Shown here in pieces: positions 45,465 through 53,362 of a stretch of DNA of 64,000 nucleotides. The notes beneath the pieces were generated by a model. It ran no database searches, was not told where the DNA came from, and worked only from the letters and a program-made list of their open reading frames with translations. A program made the position numbers and the translations under genes. The stretch lies in NCBI RefSeq assembly GCF_900104185.1, contig NZ_FNIZ01000006.1:69112-133111 (forward strand), given 5' to 3'. Every line of letters starts with the position of its first letter. Position 1 is the first letter of the stretch. The stretch comes from Halobacillus aidingensis. GTDB taxonomy: Bacteria; Bacillota; Bacilli; Bacillales; Halobacillaceae.

Positions 45465-45941
45465 ATGAAAGATTCTATCCTCGAATTCCATGAATATCAA
45501 CGTCTTATCCATTCCTGCCTGCGTCGTTGGAAACTCCCTGAGCCCTATGAAGACTGCCAGCAGGAAAGCTACCTCATTTACGCGCGATGTGTGGAAAAGT
45601 ATGACCCCGAACGAAGCAAATTCTCCACCTTTTTCTTTCAAACCCTGTACAGGCATTTCCAAACGGAGAACCGAAAAAACCGTCGCGACAGGGAAGCCGT
45701 CCATTTCTTCTCCATCCAACAAAAACCTCTAGAGAAAGACCCTCTGAAAGAACCTCTTCTCCTTTTTGACATCCAGCATTACTCATCTCTCACCCTTAAT
45801 GAACAAATTATTTTTGAGCAAACCTATATCGGTTATACCGTGGCAGAAATTGCTCGCTTATCTGGTAAAAGTCCTTCTACTATTAAAAGAGCCCGGAAAC
45901 AAATTAAAAGGAAAATATCCAATGGTTTATTAGTGGAATGA
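45465..45941 (+). CDS. Sigma-70 family-like sigma factor, divergent partner
   Basis: 158 aa. Region 2-like: YEDCQQESYLIYARCVEKYD then FSTFFFQTLYRHFQTENRKN; region 4-like: LTLNEQIIFEQTYIGYTVAEI then ARLSGKSPSTIKRARKQIKR. Only weakly similar to the sigma factor on the other strand. The next gene starts inside its stop codon (ATGA overlap). Two-part sigma factors are known in Bacillus (SigO-RsoA), but here each ORF has both regions. Confidence 0.78.
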   Translation: MKDSILEFHEYQRLIHSCLRRWKLPEPYEDCQQESYLIYARCVEKYDPERSKFSTFFFQTLYRHFQTENRKNRRDREAVHFFSIQQKPLEKDPLKEPLLLFDIQHYSSLTLNEQIIFEQTYIGYTVAEIARLSGKSPSTIKRARKQIKRKISNGLLVE

Positions 45942-46270
45942 AAAGGGAAAGTACTATTAACTTAAGAAAAACGGAGGAATCCTCTTTGGAACAAACGTCC
46001 CGATCCTTGTTTCCTCTTGCGAATATTTGGCTCGATGATGCGCCTACAACATTCACCCATGCGTTCCTCGAGCGTTTGGCTTACGAATGGATGGTTGAAA
46101 TCGTCAACCCTTTTCCTCTGCCCCTGTTAGAAGATCGAGAACTTGTACTCGACATCTCCATCGAACAAACCGACGGCACATTATTTGCCCACCTCCCCAT
46201 TCAGTCCTACAGCATCGAAGCTGGCAATGAATTCACCGTCTACCGTTTTCACATGTATCCACCGGAATGA
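45938..46270 (+). CDS. Hypothetical protein, coupled to the sigma-like gene
   Basis: 110 aa, start overlaps the upstream stop by 4 bp. No membrane segment or signal peptide; acidic. Sequence such as TFTHAFLERLAYEWMVEIVN and RELVLDISIEQTDGTLFAHL matches no family I recognise. Its coupling suggests a regulator (for example anti-sigma-like) of the sigma factor, but there is no sequence support for this. Confidence 0.6.
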   Translation: MKRESTINLRKTEESSLEQTSRSLFPLANIWLDDAPTTFTHAFLERLAYEWMVEIVNPFPLPLLEDRELVLDISIEQTDGTLFAHLPIQSYSIEAGNEFTVYRFHMYPPE

Positions 46271-46338
46271 TCGTGATTTTCCTCCACGTTCCATAGAATG
46301 TTATAATGGAAGCGACGTTTTATGGAAAGGAAGAGACG

Positions 46339-46503
46339 ATGCTTTATCTCGGTTTTGCCGGATTTTTTCTCATTTATTTAATTCTGGGATGGTTCACGAA
46401 CGCCATCGAAATGTCGACGTTCAGCGCCATCTTCAGTGTCGCGTTTCTATGCCTGAACCTCTACATGTTCTGGAAAGAAAAGAAAAAACAAAGCTCCACA
46501 TAA
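46339..46503 (+). CDS. Small membrane protein, 54 aa
   Basis: ATG 46339 with GGAAAGGAAGAG upstream; an in-frame ATG 33 nt earlier has no SD. Two hydrophobic segments (LYLGFAGFFLIYLILGWF, FSAIFSVAFLCLNLYMFW) and a Lys-rich end. Function unknown. Followed by a terminator. Confidence 0.6.
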   Translation: MLYLGFAGFFLIYLILGWFTNAIEMSTFSAIFSVAFLCLNLYMFWKEKKKQSST

Positions 46504-46536
46504 AAAAGATCCGTCTAAAACGACGGATCTTTTTTA
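46501..46536 (+). terminator. Terminator of the small membrane protein gene
   Basis: AAAAAAGATCCGTC / GACGGATCTTTTTT. Confidence 0.9.
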
Positions 46537-46585
46537 TTGCCGCATTAAATTTGGAATCAAAGTGGAATTATAAATGGAATTATTT

Positions 46586-46626
46586 GTATGACCTGGTCCA
46601 CCAGAAATTGTAATACCTGGTACAAC
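46586..46626. repeat. REP-like direct pair upstream of the RAYT
   Basis: GTATGACCTGGTCCACC (46586) and GTAATACCTGGTACAAC (46610) in the same orientation, 24 nt apart, about 85 bp upstream of the transposase start. Confidence 0.8.
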
Positions 46627-46709
46627 AATATTTGGAAATGGTGCAGGAGTTTAAGTGCTTTTGTCGAATAAAGGAGAGGTGTGAATTTGAATGAGGAAGG
46701 ATTGATGTT

Positions 46710-47270
46710 ATGCGTAAACGTCGATGGTTTCCGAAGGCCTGGTACCATATTACGGCCAGAGGAAACCGAAAAGCAGATATTTTTTATGATGAGAAGGACA
46801 GGTATAAGTATTTAACACTCTTGCAGGAAGCTAAGCTTTCCCATCCGTTCCACCTCCACTCTTTTTGCCTCATGTCCAACCACGTACACCTTCTCATCGA
46901 AACAATCGAACTTCCACCAGGTACCTTCATGAAAGATCTCCACTCCCAATACGCGATGTACTTCAACAAGAAATATGGCTATGTCGGTCATCTTTTCGAA
47001 GGCCCCTATAAAGCGAAACTTGAAAATGATGTGAACGCCGTGCTTCAAGTCAGCCGCTACATTCACTTGAATCCTTGCCGGGCACTCATCACCTTCCAGC
47101 CTGAAGACTACAAGTGGAGCAGTTACGCTCACTACTTATCCCCCACCCCTTATTACTCCGAGTTCGTTACAACCTCAACCATTCTGTCTTATTTCCAAGA
47201 CGTGAAGCAGTATGAGTTTTTTGTTCAACTGGCAAATAAAGTAAGACCTGGTCACCCAAGTAATGGGTGA
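46710..47270 (+). CDS. REP-associated tyrosine transposase (RAYT, Y1/HUH family)
   Basis: 186 aa, IS200/IS605-related Y1 transposase domain. N-terminal WYHITARGNRKADIFYDE; HUH motif His58-Val-His60 in CLMSNHVHLLIE; helix with the candidate catalytic Tyr in LHSQYAMYFNKKYGYVGHLF; then YIHLNPCRALI and KWSSY, all typical of RAYTs. RAYTs bind and nick REP hairpins as single strands. REP-like motifs lie upstream (46586-46626) and downstream (47241-47281), and the stop codon is inside the downstream palindrome. No IS200 ends or tnpB/iscB partner seen. Domesticated RAYTs are usually single-copy, chromosome-resident. Confidence 0.88.
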   Translation: MRKRRWFPKAWYHITARGNRKADIFYDEKDRYKYLTLLQEAKLSHPFHLHSFCLMSNHVHLLIETIELPPGTFMKDLHSQYAMYFNKKYGYVGHLFEGPYKAKLENDVNAVLQVSRYIHLNPCRALITFQPEDYKWSSYAHYLSPTPYYSEFVTTSTILSYFQDVKQYEFFVQLANKVRPGHPSNG

Positions 47271-47281
47271 CCAGGTCTTAC
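47241..47281. repeat. REP-like perfect palindrome overlapping the RAYT 3' end
   Basis: GTAAGACCTGGTCACCC / GGGTGACCAGGTCTTAC, 17-bp perfect stem with a 7-nt loop. It encodes the last nine residues (VRPGHPSNG) and stop of the RAYT and can act as terminator for both sides. Confidence 0.88.
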
Positions 47282-47293
47282 ATACTATCCCAA

Positions 47294-47557
47294 TTAAGGC
47301 TGAAGGAAGGTTTCAACTTCTTCTAGGGCTTGGGTGGCGTCGGGGCCGATGCAGGTGACTTCGATTTCGTCGCCTTCTTGTAGCCTCAAGTTAATCAAAC
47401 CTAAGAAGCTTTTCAGGTTAGCTTCATGCACGCTTCCCTGGACCACTTTCTTCAGAATGATTTCTGAATCGTAGCTCTGGATGATCTGGGACAGCTCCAT
47501 AATTGTTTGGGTTTCTTTCATGTGTACCTTCACATCTTTGGATACTTTTTCGCTCAT
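47294..47557 (-). CDS. HPr-like protein lacking the phosphorylatable His
   Basis: 87 aa with HPr fold features: Ser50 in ANLKSFLGLINL corresponds to regulatory Ser46 (NLKSIMGV in B. subtilis HPr) and the C-terminal EIEVTCIGPDATQALEEVETF strand/helix is kept. The active-site loop GIHARPA is replaced by about KETQTIM, so the PEP-dependent His15 is absent. Crh also lacks His15 but keeps the loop with Gln; here the loop is gone. Possibly a Ser-phosphorylated CcpA co-effector or a diverged scaffold. Located 15 bp after an AEC transporter gene, SD AAAGGAGG. Confidence 0.8.
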   Translation of the reverse strand: MSEKVSKDVKVHMKETQTIMELSQIIQSYDSEIILKKVVQGSVHEANLKSFLGLINLRLQEGDEIEVTCIGPDATQALEEVETFLQP

Positions 47558-47572
47558 TTCTTTACTCCTCCT

Positions 47573-48505
47573 TTAAATGAATAGGTTCAATAGTATAGGA
47601 ATGGTGACGATACTGAATAACGTCGTCACTAAAGTGATGCTTGAAACAAGGTCAGGCTTCGAGTTGAACTGAACAGCATAAATCGTCGTCGTTGCAGCCG
47701 ATGGCATTGCAGCAGAAACAATCAGCACGGCGGCCATCATGTCACTCATCGGCAACACTAATGTCAAAACGAAGGCGATGAGTGGTGAACCAACAAGACG
47801 AAGAGTCGTTGCATAGGAAACTTTCGGCCATTCCAGGTTTCTCAATGGAATTCCTGCGAGCTGCATGCCGAGTACGACCATCACCATCGGAACCGTCGCG
47901 GCTGCAAGCAAGTCGATGCTGTTCATGAGGTTCTCAGGCACAGGCACTCCCCCAAGGTTCATCGGAAGTGCCACAAGTACTGCATACGTCGGCGGCATTT
48001 TCAAAACAGAAAGCAACGCCATTTTCAATCCAGATGTACCTTTAGCCGCATAGTACACGCCGAAAAAGTTCATAATGATCGCCTGAAGGACCATAAAGGA
48101 AACGGAGTAAACAAAGCCTTCTTCACCGAAAGCAAACAGAATGATTGGTACGCCGTAGTTCCCGGAATTCATGAACGCCGTCGATAAAATCAACCCGCTC
48201 TCCATGCTCTGATCGTAGTTTTTCACCTTACTGACAATCTTGTTGATCCCAAGAATGCTGAAAAGCAACAGTCCGGAGAAGACAAGCATCATCAAATATT
48301 CTCCATTCAAATCCGCTTCGTAAAATGTTTGGAAAACCAAACAGGGCAGCATCACATACAGCGCGATCGTCGATACAGATTTCACATCTAATTTAGCGAT
48401 TTTTTGTATGGTAAAGCCGGCTCCGAAGATCAGAATAACCGGCAATACGACTTGGATGAATACACTCATAACAAAATTACCGTTCGGCTGCGTCCCGCCA
48501 TCCAT
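47573..48505 (-). CDS. AEC-family transporter (auxin efflux carrier/malate permease type)
   Basis: 310 aa, about 10 transmembrane segments in two inverted halves. Conserved first helix VVLPVILIFGAGFTIQK and FMNSGNYGVPI (polar motif) are typical; end SAAMPSAATTTIYAVQF. AEC proteins carry malate, acetate or similar anions. The start is uncertain: ATG 48505 has a distant SD, while ATG 48469 starts where family members usually begin but has none. Co-transcribed with the HPr-like gene. Confidence 0.85.
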   Translation of the reverse strand: MDGGTQPNGNFVMSVFIQVVLPVILIFGAGFTIQKIAKLDVKSVSTIALYVMLPCLVFQTFYEADLNGEYLMMLVFSGLLLFSILGINKIVSKVKNYDQSMESGLILSTAFMNSGNYGVPIILFAFGEEGFVYSVSFMVLQAIIMNFFGVYYAAKGTSGLKMALLSVLKMPPTYAVLVALPMNLGGVPVPENLMNSIDLLAAATVPMVMVVLGMQLAGIPLRNLEWPKVSYATTLRLVGSPLIAFVLTLVLPMSDMMAAVLIVSAAMPSAATTTIYAVQFNSKPDLVSSITLVTTLFSIVTIPILLNLFI

Positions 48506-48616
48506 TAGACAGCGTCCGCACCGCCTTTCTTTTTTAACTGATTGATTTCATTATACTAACTTTTCATTCTTCCACTATAGCTCCCGATTGTGGAAGACCC
48601 AGGTTCCAGACATTTA

Positions 48617-48750
48617 GTGAGGTGGATCGGGGCTGCGGGGGATGACTCGCTTTCCGCGGGAGCGCGGTGAGCCTCCTCAGGCTCGCGCCTTGCGGGGTCT
48701 CACCAAGCACTCTTTTCCCGCAGGAGTCTCGCCATCCCCCTCCGCCCCTT
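48617..48750 (-). repeat. GC-rich interspersed repeat, copy 1
   Basis: About 130 bp. In the reverse complement it reads GCGAGACTCCTGCGGGAAAA ... GAGGCTC ... GCTCCCGCGGAAAGCGAGT, matching copy 2 in order and spacing. Terminal sequences are imperfect inverted repeats, so the element can fold on itself. Confidence 0.8.
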
Positions 48751-48940
48751 AACCTATGAGATTCTCGAACCCCCCTTCCTGAATAAGTAGCTTTTAGCAT
48801 AAGGGAAGTGTAGGAATTTAAACATCCATGATTTAGGAATACCGGTGGTGAGAGCTTGATATATGGCGCTTTTTCTCGATAAATCAGTGGTTATGAGTAG
48901 ACGCTCCATCAGTAGACGTGGGTTCATTTCTCTTATTTTC

Positions 48941-49070
48941 AAATGGGGTGGTTGGGAAGCTGCGAGACTCCCGTGGGAAAAGGAGATAGACGAGATCCCG
49001 CAGGGCGGTAGCCCGAGGAAGCTCGGCGCTCCCCCACAGGAAAGCGAGTTGCTTCCCAGCCACCCCTGAC
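48941..49070 (+). repeat. GC-rich interspersed repeat, copy 2
   Basis: About 130 bp with GCGAGACTCCCGTGGGAAAA, GAGATCCCGCAGGGCG, AGCCCGAGGAAGCTC, CAGGAAAGCGAGT, and near-perfect ends GGGTGGTTGGGAAGC / GCTTCCCAGCCACCC. It is in inverse orientation to copy 1, with about 190 bp between them. Confidence 0.82.
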
Positions 49071-49135
49071 GCTCAACTCAGCAACGAACCCCAAAACATC
49101 TCAAACTCAAGTCTTATAACAGTCCAGCCATAAAC

Positions 49136-49167
49136 CGAAAAACCCCTTGCCTAAAAGCAAGGGATCT
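49136..49167 (-). terminator. Terminator of the TRAP operon
   Basis: CCCTTGC / GCAAGGG hairpin; leftward followed by GTTTTTC. Confidence 0.75.
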
Positions 49168-49202
49168 CGGGTGACGTACAAGGAGGATCAGTCCTTTTTT
49201 CA

Positions 49203-50483
49203 TCATTCAGCGAAGCTGATCAACCAAAGAGATAACTCTGGAATAAACGTAATCATCAGTAACGAGAAAATCATCGCGAAAAAGTATGGGATGATCGCTC
49301 GGGACAGCTGTTCGATGGAGAGCCCGGAGATTCCGGATCCGACAAACAAGTTTACGCCAAGTGGTGGTGTAATGAAACCAATCGCCAGGTTCACGACCAT
49401 GATGATTCCGAAGTGGATCGGATCGTAACCAAGGTTTACGGCAATCGGAAGCAGGATCGGCGTCAAAATGATGATCGCTGCCAGCGTATCCATGAAACAT
49501 CCGACAATGAGCAGAAGCAATGTGATCAACAGAATCAGAATGATCTGATTTTCAGAAATAGATAACATGAAGTTGGCTACTTGTGTCGGGATCTGCTCGA
49601 TCGTCAACAGACGACCGAAGGCTGTTGCGGATCCAACAATGATGAGGACAGTCGCTGTCGTCAAAGCAGAATCTGCGAAAATTTTCGGCATGTCTTTGAT
49701 GCTGAGTTCACCGTATAGGAACAAGCCGGCAATCATACCGTACACAACAGCAATAACAGCTGCTTCTGTCGGTGTGAAAATTCCGCCGTAGATTCCACCC
49801 AGGATGATGACCGGGATGACAAGTGCCCATTTGGCTTCCCAGAATGTTTTTCCGATGTTTGCGAGGGACGTTTTCTCTGCCAGACCTTTATACCCTTGTT
49901 GTCTTGAATAAATGTACGCCCAAGCAAGAAGTGCTCCACCGACGATAAATCCTGGGATAATTCCTGCGATGAACATGTCTCCGATGGATGCTCCACCTAC
50001 AACTCCGTAGATGACCATCGGAATACTTGGAGGAATGATGACACCAATGGAACCTGCAGCAGCTACGGTAGCTGTCGCGAACTTTTTATCATATCCCTGT
50101 CTTACCATGGCAGGGATCATAATCCCACCGATGGCTGCAACGGTTGCCGGTCCGGAACCAGAAATCGCCGCAAAGAACATACATGTAACGATGGTCGCCA
50201 TCGCAAATCCACCCGTTTTGTTACCAACGAGGGCGTTCGCGAAGTTGAACAGTCTTTCGGATATGCCGCCTTTCCCCATGATTTCACCGGCTAAGATGAA
50301 AAAGGGAACGGCCATTAATGGGAATGAGTCGACAGATGTGACGAGTTCCTTCATTAAAAACTGGACCGGAATGGCGCCAGTATAGAAGATGGTCGCAAGT
50401 GTCGATAATCCGAGAGCGATTCCAATCGGTACACTAAGCAAAAGGAAGAGGGCGAATGTCCCGAATAATACGATTGTTGTCAT
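49203..50483 (-). CDS. dctM: TRAP transporter large permease subunit (DctM type)
   Basis: 426 aa, about 12 transmembrane segments. Typical start VLFGTFALFLLLSVPIGIAL and conserved FILAGEIMGKGGISERL, MFFAAISGSGPATVAAIG, IIPPSIPMVIYG, ILTPILLPIA and TPPLGVNLFV. Forms the ion-coupled channel with DctQ. Its ATG overlaps the dctQ stop by 4 bp. Substrate is set by the DctP protein. Confidence 0.93.
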   Translation of the reverse strand: MTTIVLFGTFALFLLLSVPIGIALGLSTLATIFYTGAIPVQFLMKELVTSVDSFPLMAVPFFILAGEIMGKGGISERLFNFANALVGNKTGGFAMATIVTCMFFAAISGSGPATVAAIGGIMIPAMVRQGYDKKFATATVAAAGSIGVIIPPSIPMVIYGVVGGASIGDMFIAGIIPGFIVGGALLAWAYIYSRQQGYKGLAEKTSLANIGKTFWEAKWALVIPVIILGGIYGGIFTPTEAAVIAVVYGMIAGLFLYGELSIKDMPKIFADSALTTATVLIIVGSATAFGRLLTIEQIPTQVANFMLSISENQIILILLITLLLLIVGCFMDTLAAIIILTPILLPIAVNLGYDPIHFGIIMVVNLAIGFITPPLGVNLFVGSGISGLSIEQLSRAIIPYFFAMIFSLLMITFIPELSLWLISFAE

Positions 50484-51019
50484 GATTCATCCTCTCCTTC
50501 CTGCTTCTGCATACGATCGCGTTCATCGTCGACATCGAGTTCTTTTTTACCAATCAACATTTTGATCTGCACAATCAAGTTTTGTACGAGACGGATCGCT
50601 GTTAGGGCAAATCCGACGGGTGTCGCCATGTAAACAAGTCCCATCGGTATATGTAAGGCCGGTGACTGCTGGCCGAACGATAGCAGCTGGGAAGCAATGC
50701 TGTAGCCATTGACGACAACATACAAACTGAAAACTAAGAATAGTAGATTCGCAATGATAGCGAGCAACAATTTTGCTTTTCCTTTAAGTAAAAGCAGCAT
50801 GACGTCCACTTTGATATGACGCTGTTTCTTCACTCCGTAACTGATTCCGATATACACTAACCAGATGAAGCAGTACCGTCCGAGTTCCTCTGACCAGGAC
50901 AATGAATTTCCTGACACACGCATTGCGACTTGCAGGAAAATGACACTGACCATGATGGTCGAGAAAATGACAAGCAATACTTCTTCAAATCTGCGGTCGA
51001 TCGCTCGAATGATGTTCAT
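50480..51019 (-). CDS. dctQ: TRAP transporter small permease subunit (DctQ type)
   Basis: 179 aa from ATG 51019 (GAGGTG 6 nt upstream; the in-frame GTG 9 nt earlier lies in that SD). Four transmembrane segments with the conserved NSLSWSEELGRYCFIWLVYIG motif. Links the binding protein to DctM. C-terminal tail is highly charged and cytosolic. Second gene of the operon dctP-dctQ-dctM. Confidence 0.92.
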   Translation of the reverse strand: MNIIRAIDRRFEEVLLVIFSTIMVSVIFLQVAMRVSGNSLSWSEELGRYCFIWLVYIGISYGVKKQRHIKVDVMLLLLKGKAKLLLAIIANLLFLVFSLYVVVNGYSIASQLLSFGQQSPALHIPMGLVYMATPVGFALTAIRLVQNLIVQIKMLIGKKELDVDDERDRMQKQEGEDES

Positions 51020-51094
51020 TTTCTTCACCTCAACTGACCCTGAATGGAGAAGAATACGCTGCAGTCCCGCTACAGCGTACCCTCTGTCATTCTA

Positions 51095-52144
51095 TTATTT
51101 TTGCGCTTCTTCAATCGCTTTGTAAACTTTGTCTACTGTTTCTTCACCGATCTTGCTCTTGTAATCTTCAATGACAGGAGCTACAGCATCGACCATTTCC
51201 TGGCGAGCTTCATCTGAGATTTCTGTGTACTCCATGCCTTCTTCTTGAAGCTGTTTCAAATACTTTTCGTTCGCTTCACGGTTCAACTTACGCTCATGCT
51301 TACCTGCTTCTACCGCTGCATCTTTTACAATCTTCTGCTGATCTTCTGACAAACCATCATAGAAAGATTTGCTCATCAAGAATACGAATGGGCTGTAGAT
51401 GTGGTGTGTGTTTGATACGTGATCTTGAACTTCATAGAACTTTTGAAGATAGATTGTTGCATAAGGGTTTTCCTGACCGTCAACCGTACCTTGCTGCATC
51501 GCTGTGAACAATTCTGTGAATGCCATTGGTGTAGGGTTTGCTCCTAGTGCCTTGAAGGCATCCAAGTGCAGATCGTTTTCCATTGTACGGATTTTCAAAC
51601 CATCGAAGTCATCAACGGATGCTACCGCACGCTCACTGTTTGTAAGGTCACGGAAACCATTTTCCCAATATGCCAGCCCGACAAGGTTCTGTTCTTCCAG
51701 TTTTCCAAGCAATTCTTGTCCAACTTCACCGTCTAATACTTCGTCCGCTACTTGTTCGTTAGGGAAAAGGAACGGAATGTCGAATACGCTGAATTCTGGT
51801 ACAAAGTTCGCTAGTGGTGCTGTAGATGGAACAACCACTTCCTGTGTACCAAGCTGAAGCGCTTCCGTCATGGAACGGTCGTCACCTAGCTGACCACTGT
51901 GATATGTATCTACTTTAATCGCGCCGTCTGTTTTCTCTTCAACAATTTCTTTAAACTTCAATAGACCTTTGTACTGAGGGTGATCACTGTTCAGACCGAT
52001 ACCGGCTTTAATCGTTTTTGTTTCGCCGCTGTCACCTGAAGCGCTTTCACCATCGCCACTGCTGGACTCTGCTCCGCCGTTACCACAAGCAGCTAATACT
52101 GTAATCAAAAGGACCATCGACAATAAACCAAATAATTTCTTCAT
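51095..52144 (-). CDS. dctP: TRAP transporter substrate-binding lipoprotein (DctP type)
   Basis: 349 aa. Lipobox VLAAC with Cys20, then an acidic Ser/Gly linker. TRAP-T DctP domain from about 45: SDHPQYKGLLKFKEIVEEKT, then the specificity helix LKIRTMENDLHLDAFKALGA, the conserved Arg in KIRTM that binds the carboxylate, and VDGQENPYATIYLQKFYEVQ. Lipid-anchored outside the membrane. Neighbouring gluconokinase and RpiR regulator suggest gluconate or a related sugar acid as ligand, rather than the C4-dicarboxylates of the name-giving family (inference). Confidence 0.92.
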   Translation of the reverse strand: MKKLFGLLSMVLLITVLAACGNGGAESSSGDGESASGDSGETKTIKAGIGLNSDHPQYKGLLKFKEIVEEKTDGAIKVDTYHSGQLGDDRSMTEALQLGTQEVVVPSTAPLANFVPEFSVFDIPFLFPNEQVADEVLDGEVGQELLGKLEEQNLVGLAYWENGFRDLTNSERAVASVDDFDGLKIRTMENDLHLDAFKALGANPTPMAFTELFTAMQQGTVDGQENPYATIYLQKFYEVQDHVSNTHHIYSPFVFLMSKSFYDGLSEDQQKIVKDAAVEAGKHERKLNREANEKYLKQLQEEGMEYTEISDEARQEMVDAVAPVIEDYKSKIGEETVDKVYKAIEEAQK

Positions 52145-52207
52145 GTTCTACCTCTCCCCTTGTATATAAAATTTTTTTCACAAAGCTTGCGTGCATCCCG
52201 TCTTCCT

Positions 52208-52221
52208 AGTAACCGCTTTCA
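52208..52221 (-). promoter_or_regulatory. cre-like site (CcpA) upstream of dctP
   Basis: Reverse complement TGAAAGCGGTTACT matches the TGNAARCGNWWWCA consensus at 13 of 14 positions. Confidence 0.55.
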
Positions 52222-52295
52222 ACAAAAAGCCAAAAAACAGGAATCGATTCCATAGAAAATAGCTTTCATTTGTTCAAGTTCCACCCGCCCCCTAA

Positions 52296-52309
52296 TAGAA
52301 GCGCTTTCA
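52296..52309 (-). promoter_or_regulatory. Second, weaker cre-like site
   Basis: Reverse complement TGAAAGCGCTTCTA matches the cre consensus at 12 of 14 positions; AAGCGCTT core is palindromic. Confidence 0.4.
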
Positions 52310-52490
52310 AAGATTACCTAAAAAAAAGCTGTGGAAAACTCTGAAAATTATTTTCTGTAATTCCGATTATACAATAAATCTTTTTTAGTTCAATAGTTTT
52401 TTAGAAAAAAATTTCACCGACCCCAATCTTTCTTTTGAAATAAATTTCATATACAATAAGAGAAAGTGGAAATTCGAAGGAGGAATCCCT

Positions 52491-53348
52491 ATGATTGAAG
52501 CTCCCACGAAACACGTCATTAGCAGAATCCGTTCTTCTTATTCACAGTTCAGTGAAAAAGAAAAACTGATCGCTGATTACATTTTAGAAAATACAGAAGA
52601 TATTGTTCACTCTACCATTAACCAGGTCGCGGATGATCTTATGGTCGCTGATGCAACCGTTTTCAGATTTTGTAAGCGCTTAGGTTTTAAAGGCTACCAG
52701 GCCATGAAAATTGCTTTAGCATCCGAAATCGTCAATCCGATCCAGGATATCCATGAAAAGATATCTGAAGAAGACACGGACTTTGAAATTACTGAAAAAG
52801 TATTTCAAGCGAATATCCGAGCGCTCGAAACATCACGTGATGTCCAAAACCCGCTTTCTTTAAAAAAAGCGATGGAATATTTGGTTGAAGCCGATCGGGT
52901 GTTCTTTTTCGGAAGTGGTGGCTCGAACATCCTTGCTATGGATGCTCAGCACAAGTTTATGCGGACAGGAATGGAAGCGTATGCATATCCGGACACGCAC
53001 TTGCAGTTGATGTCTGCCTCTCAAATGAGAGAAACGGATGTGGCGGTCGTCATTTCCCATACCGGATCGAACCAGGATATTCTTGATATTGTGGATGTCG
53101 CGAAGGAAAACAATGTGAAGATTATCGCCATTACGAACTTCGCTAAATCTCCACTGACAAAAGTGGTCGATTTGTCTTTATACACCGTCGCAGAGGAAAC
53201 GGAATTCCGTTCGGAAGCCCTCGCTTCAAGGATCGCCGGCCTCTCGCTGATCGACTCGCTTTTTGTCAATTATAGTGTGAAAATGAAGGAACAAGCACAG
53301 ACCGCTACGCAGCGCATGCGTGATGCGATCTCAAGGAAGCGTGTGTAG
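52491..53348 (+). CDS. MurR/RpiR family transcription regulator
   Basis: 285 aa. N-terminal HTH_6: ISRIRSSYSQFSEKEKLIAD, then DDLMVADATVFRFCKRLGFKGYQ; C-terminal SIS domain about 120-255 (RVFFFGSGGSNILAMDAQHK, VVISHTGSNQDILDIV) that senses phosphosugars. Next to gluconokinase, the probable ligand is gluconate-6-phosphate or gluconate. AAGGAGG before the ATG. 14 bp upstream of gntK; divergent from the TRAP operon it likely controls. Confidence 0.9.
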   Translation: MIEAPTKHVISRIRSSYSQFSEKEKLIADYILENTEDIVHSTINQVADDLMVADATVFRFCKRLGFKGYQAMKIALASEIVNPIQDIHEKISEEDTDFEITEKVFQANIRALETSRDVQNPLSLKKAMEYLVEADRVFFFGSGGSNILAMDAQHKFMRTGMEAYAYPDTHLQLMSASQMRETDVAVVISHTGSNQDILDIVDVAKENNVKIIAITNFAKSPLTKVVDLSLYTVAEETEFRSEALASRIAGLSLIDSLFVNYSVKMKEQAQTATQRMRDAISRKRV

Positions 53349-53362
53349 AAAGGAAGTTTAAG

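Larger units (their letters stand above)
48506..49202. other. Intergenic region with an inverted pair of GC-rich repeats
   Basis: About 700 bp without a supported gene; the two ORFs readable here are internal to the repeats and have no SD. The GC content jumps sharply inside the repeats compared with the flanks. Confidence 0.6.
52145..52490. other. Divergent promoter region of dctPQM and rpiR-gntK
   Basis: About 345 bp, very AT-rich. Contains two cre-like sites listed separately. RpiR operators are expected here, but no clear palindrome was identified beyond the cre-like ones. Confidence 0.5.

Noticed and set aside
48564-49069. ORFs of 62-78 codons in the GC-rich repeats
   Set aside because: Created by the repeats' base composition, no SD, no family likeness.
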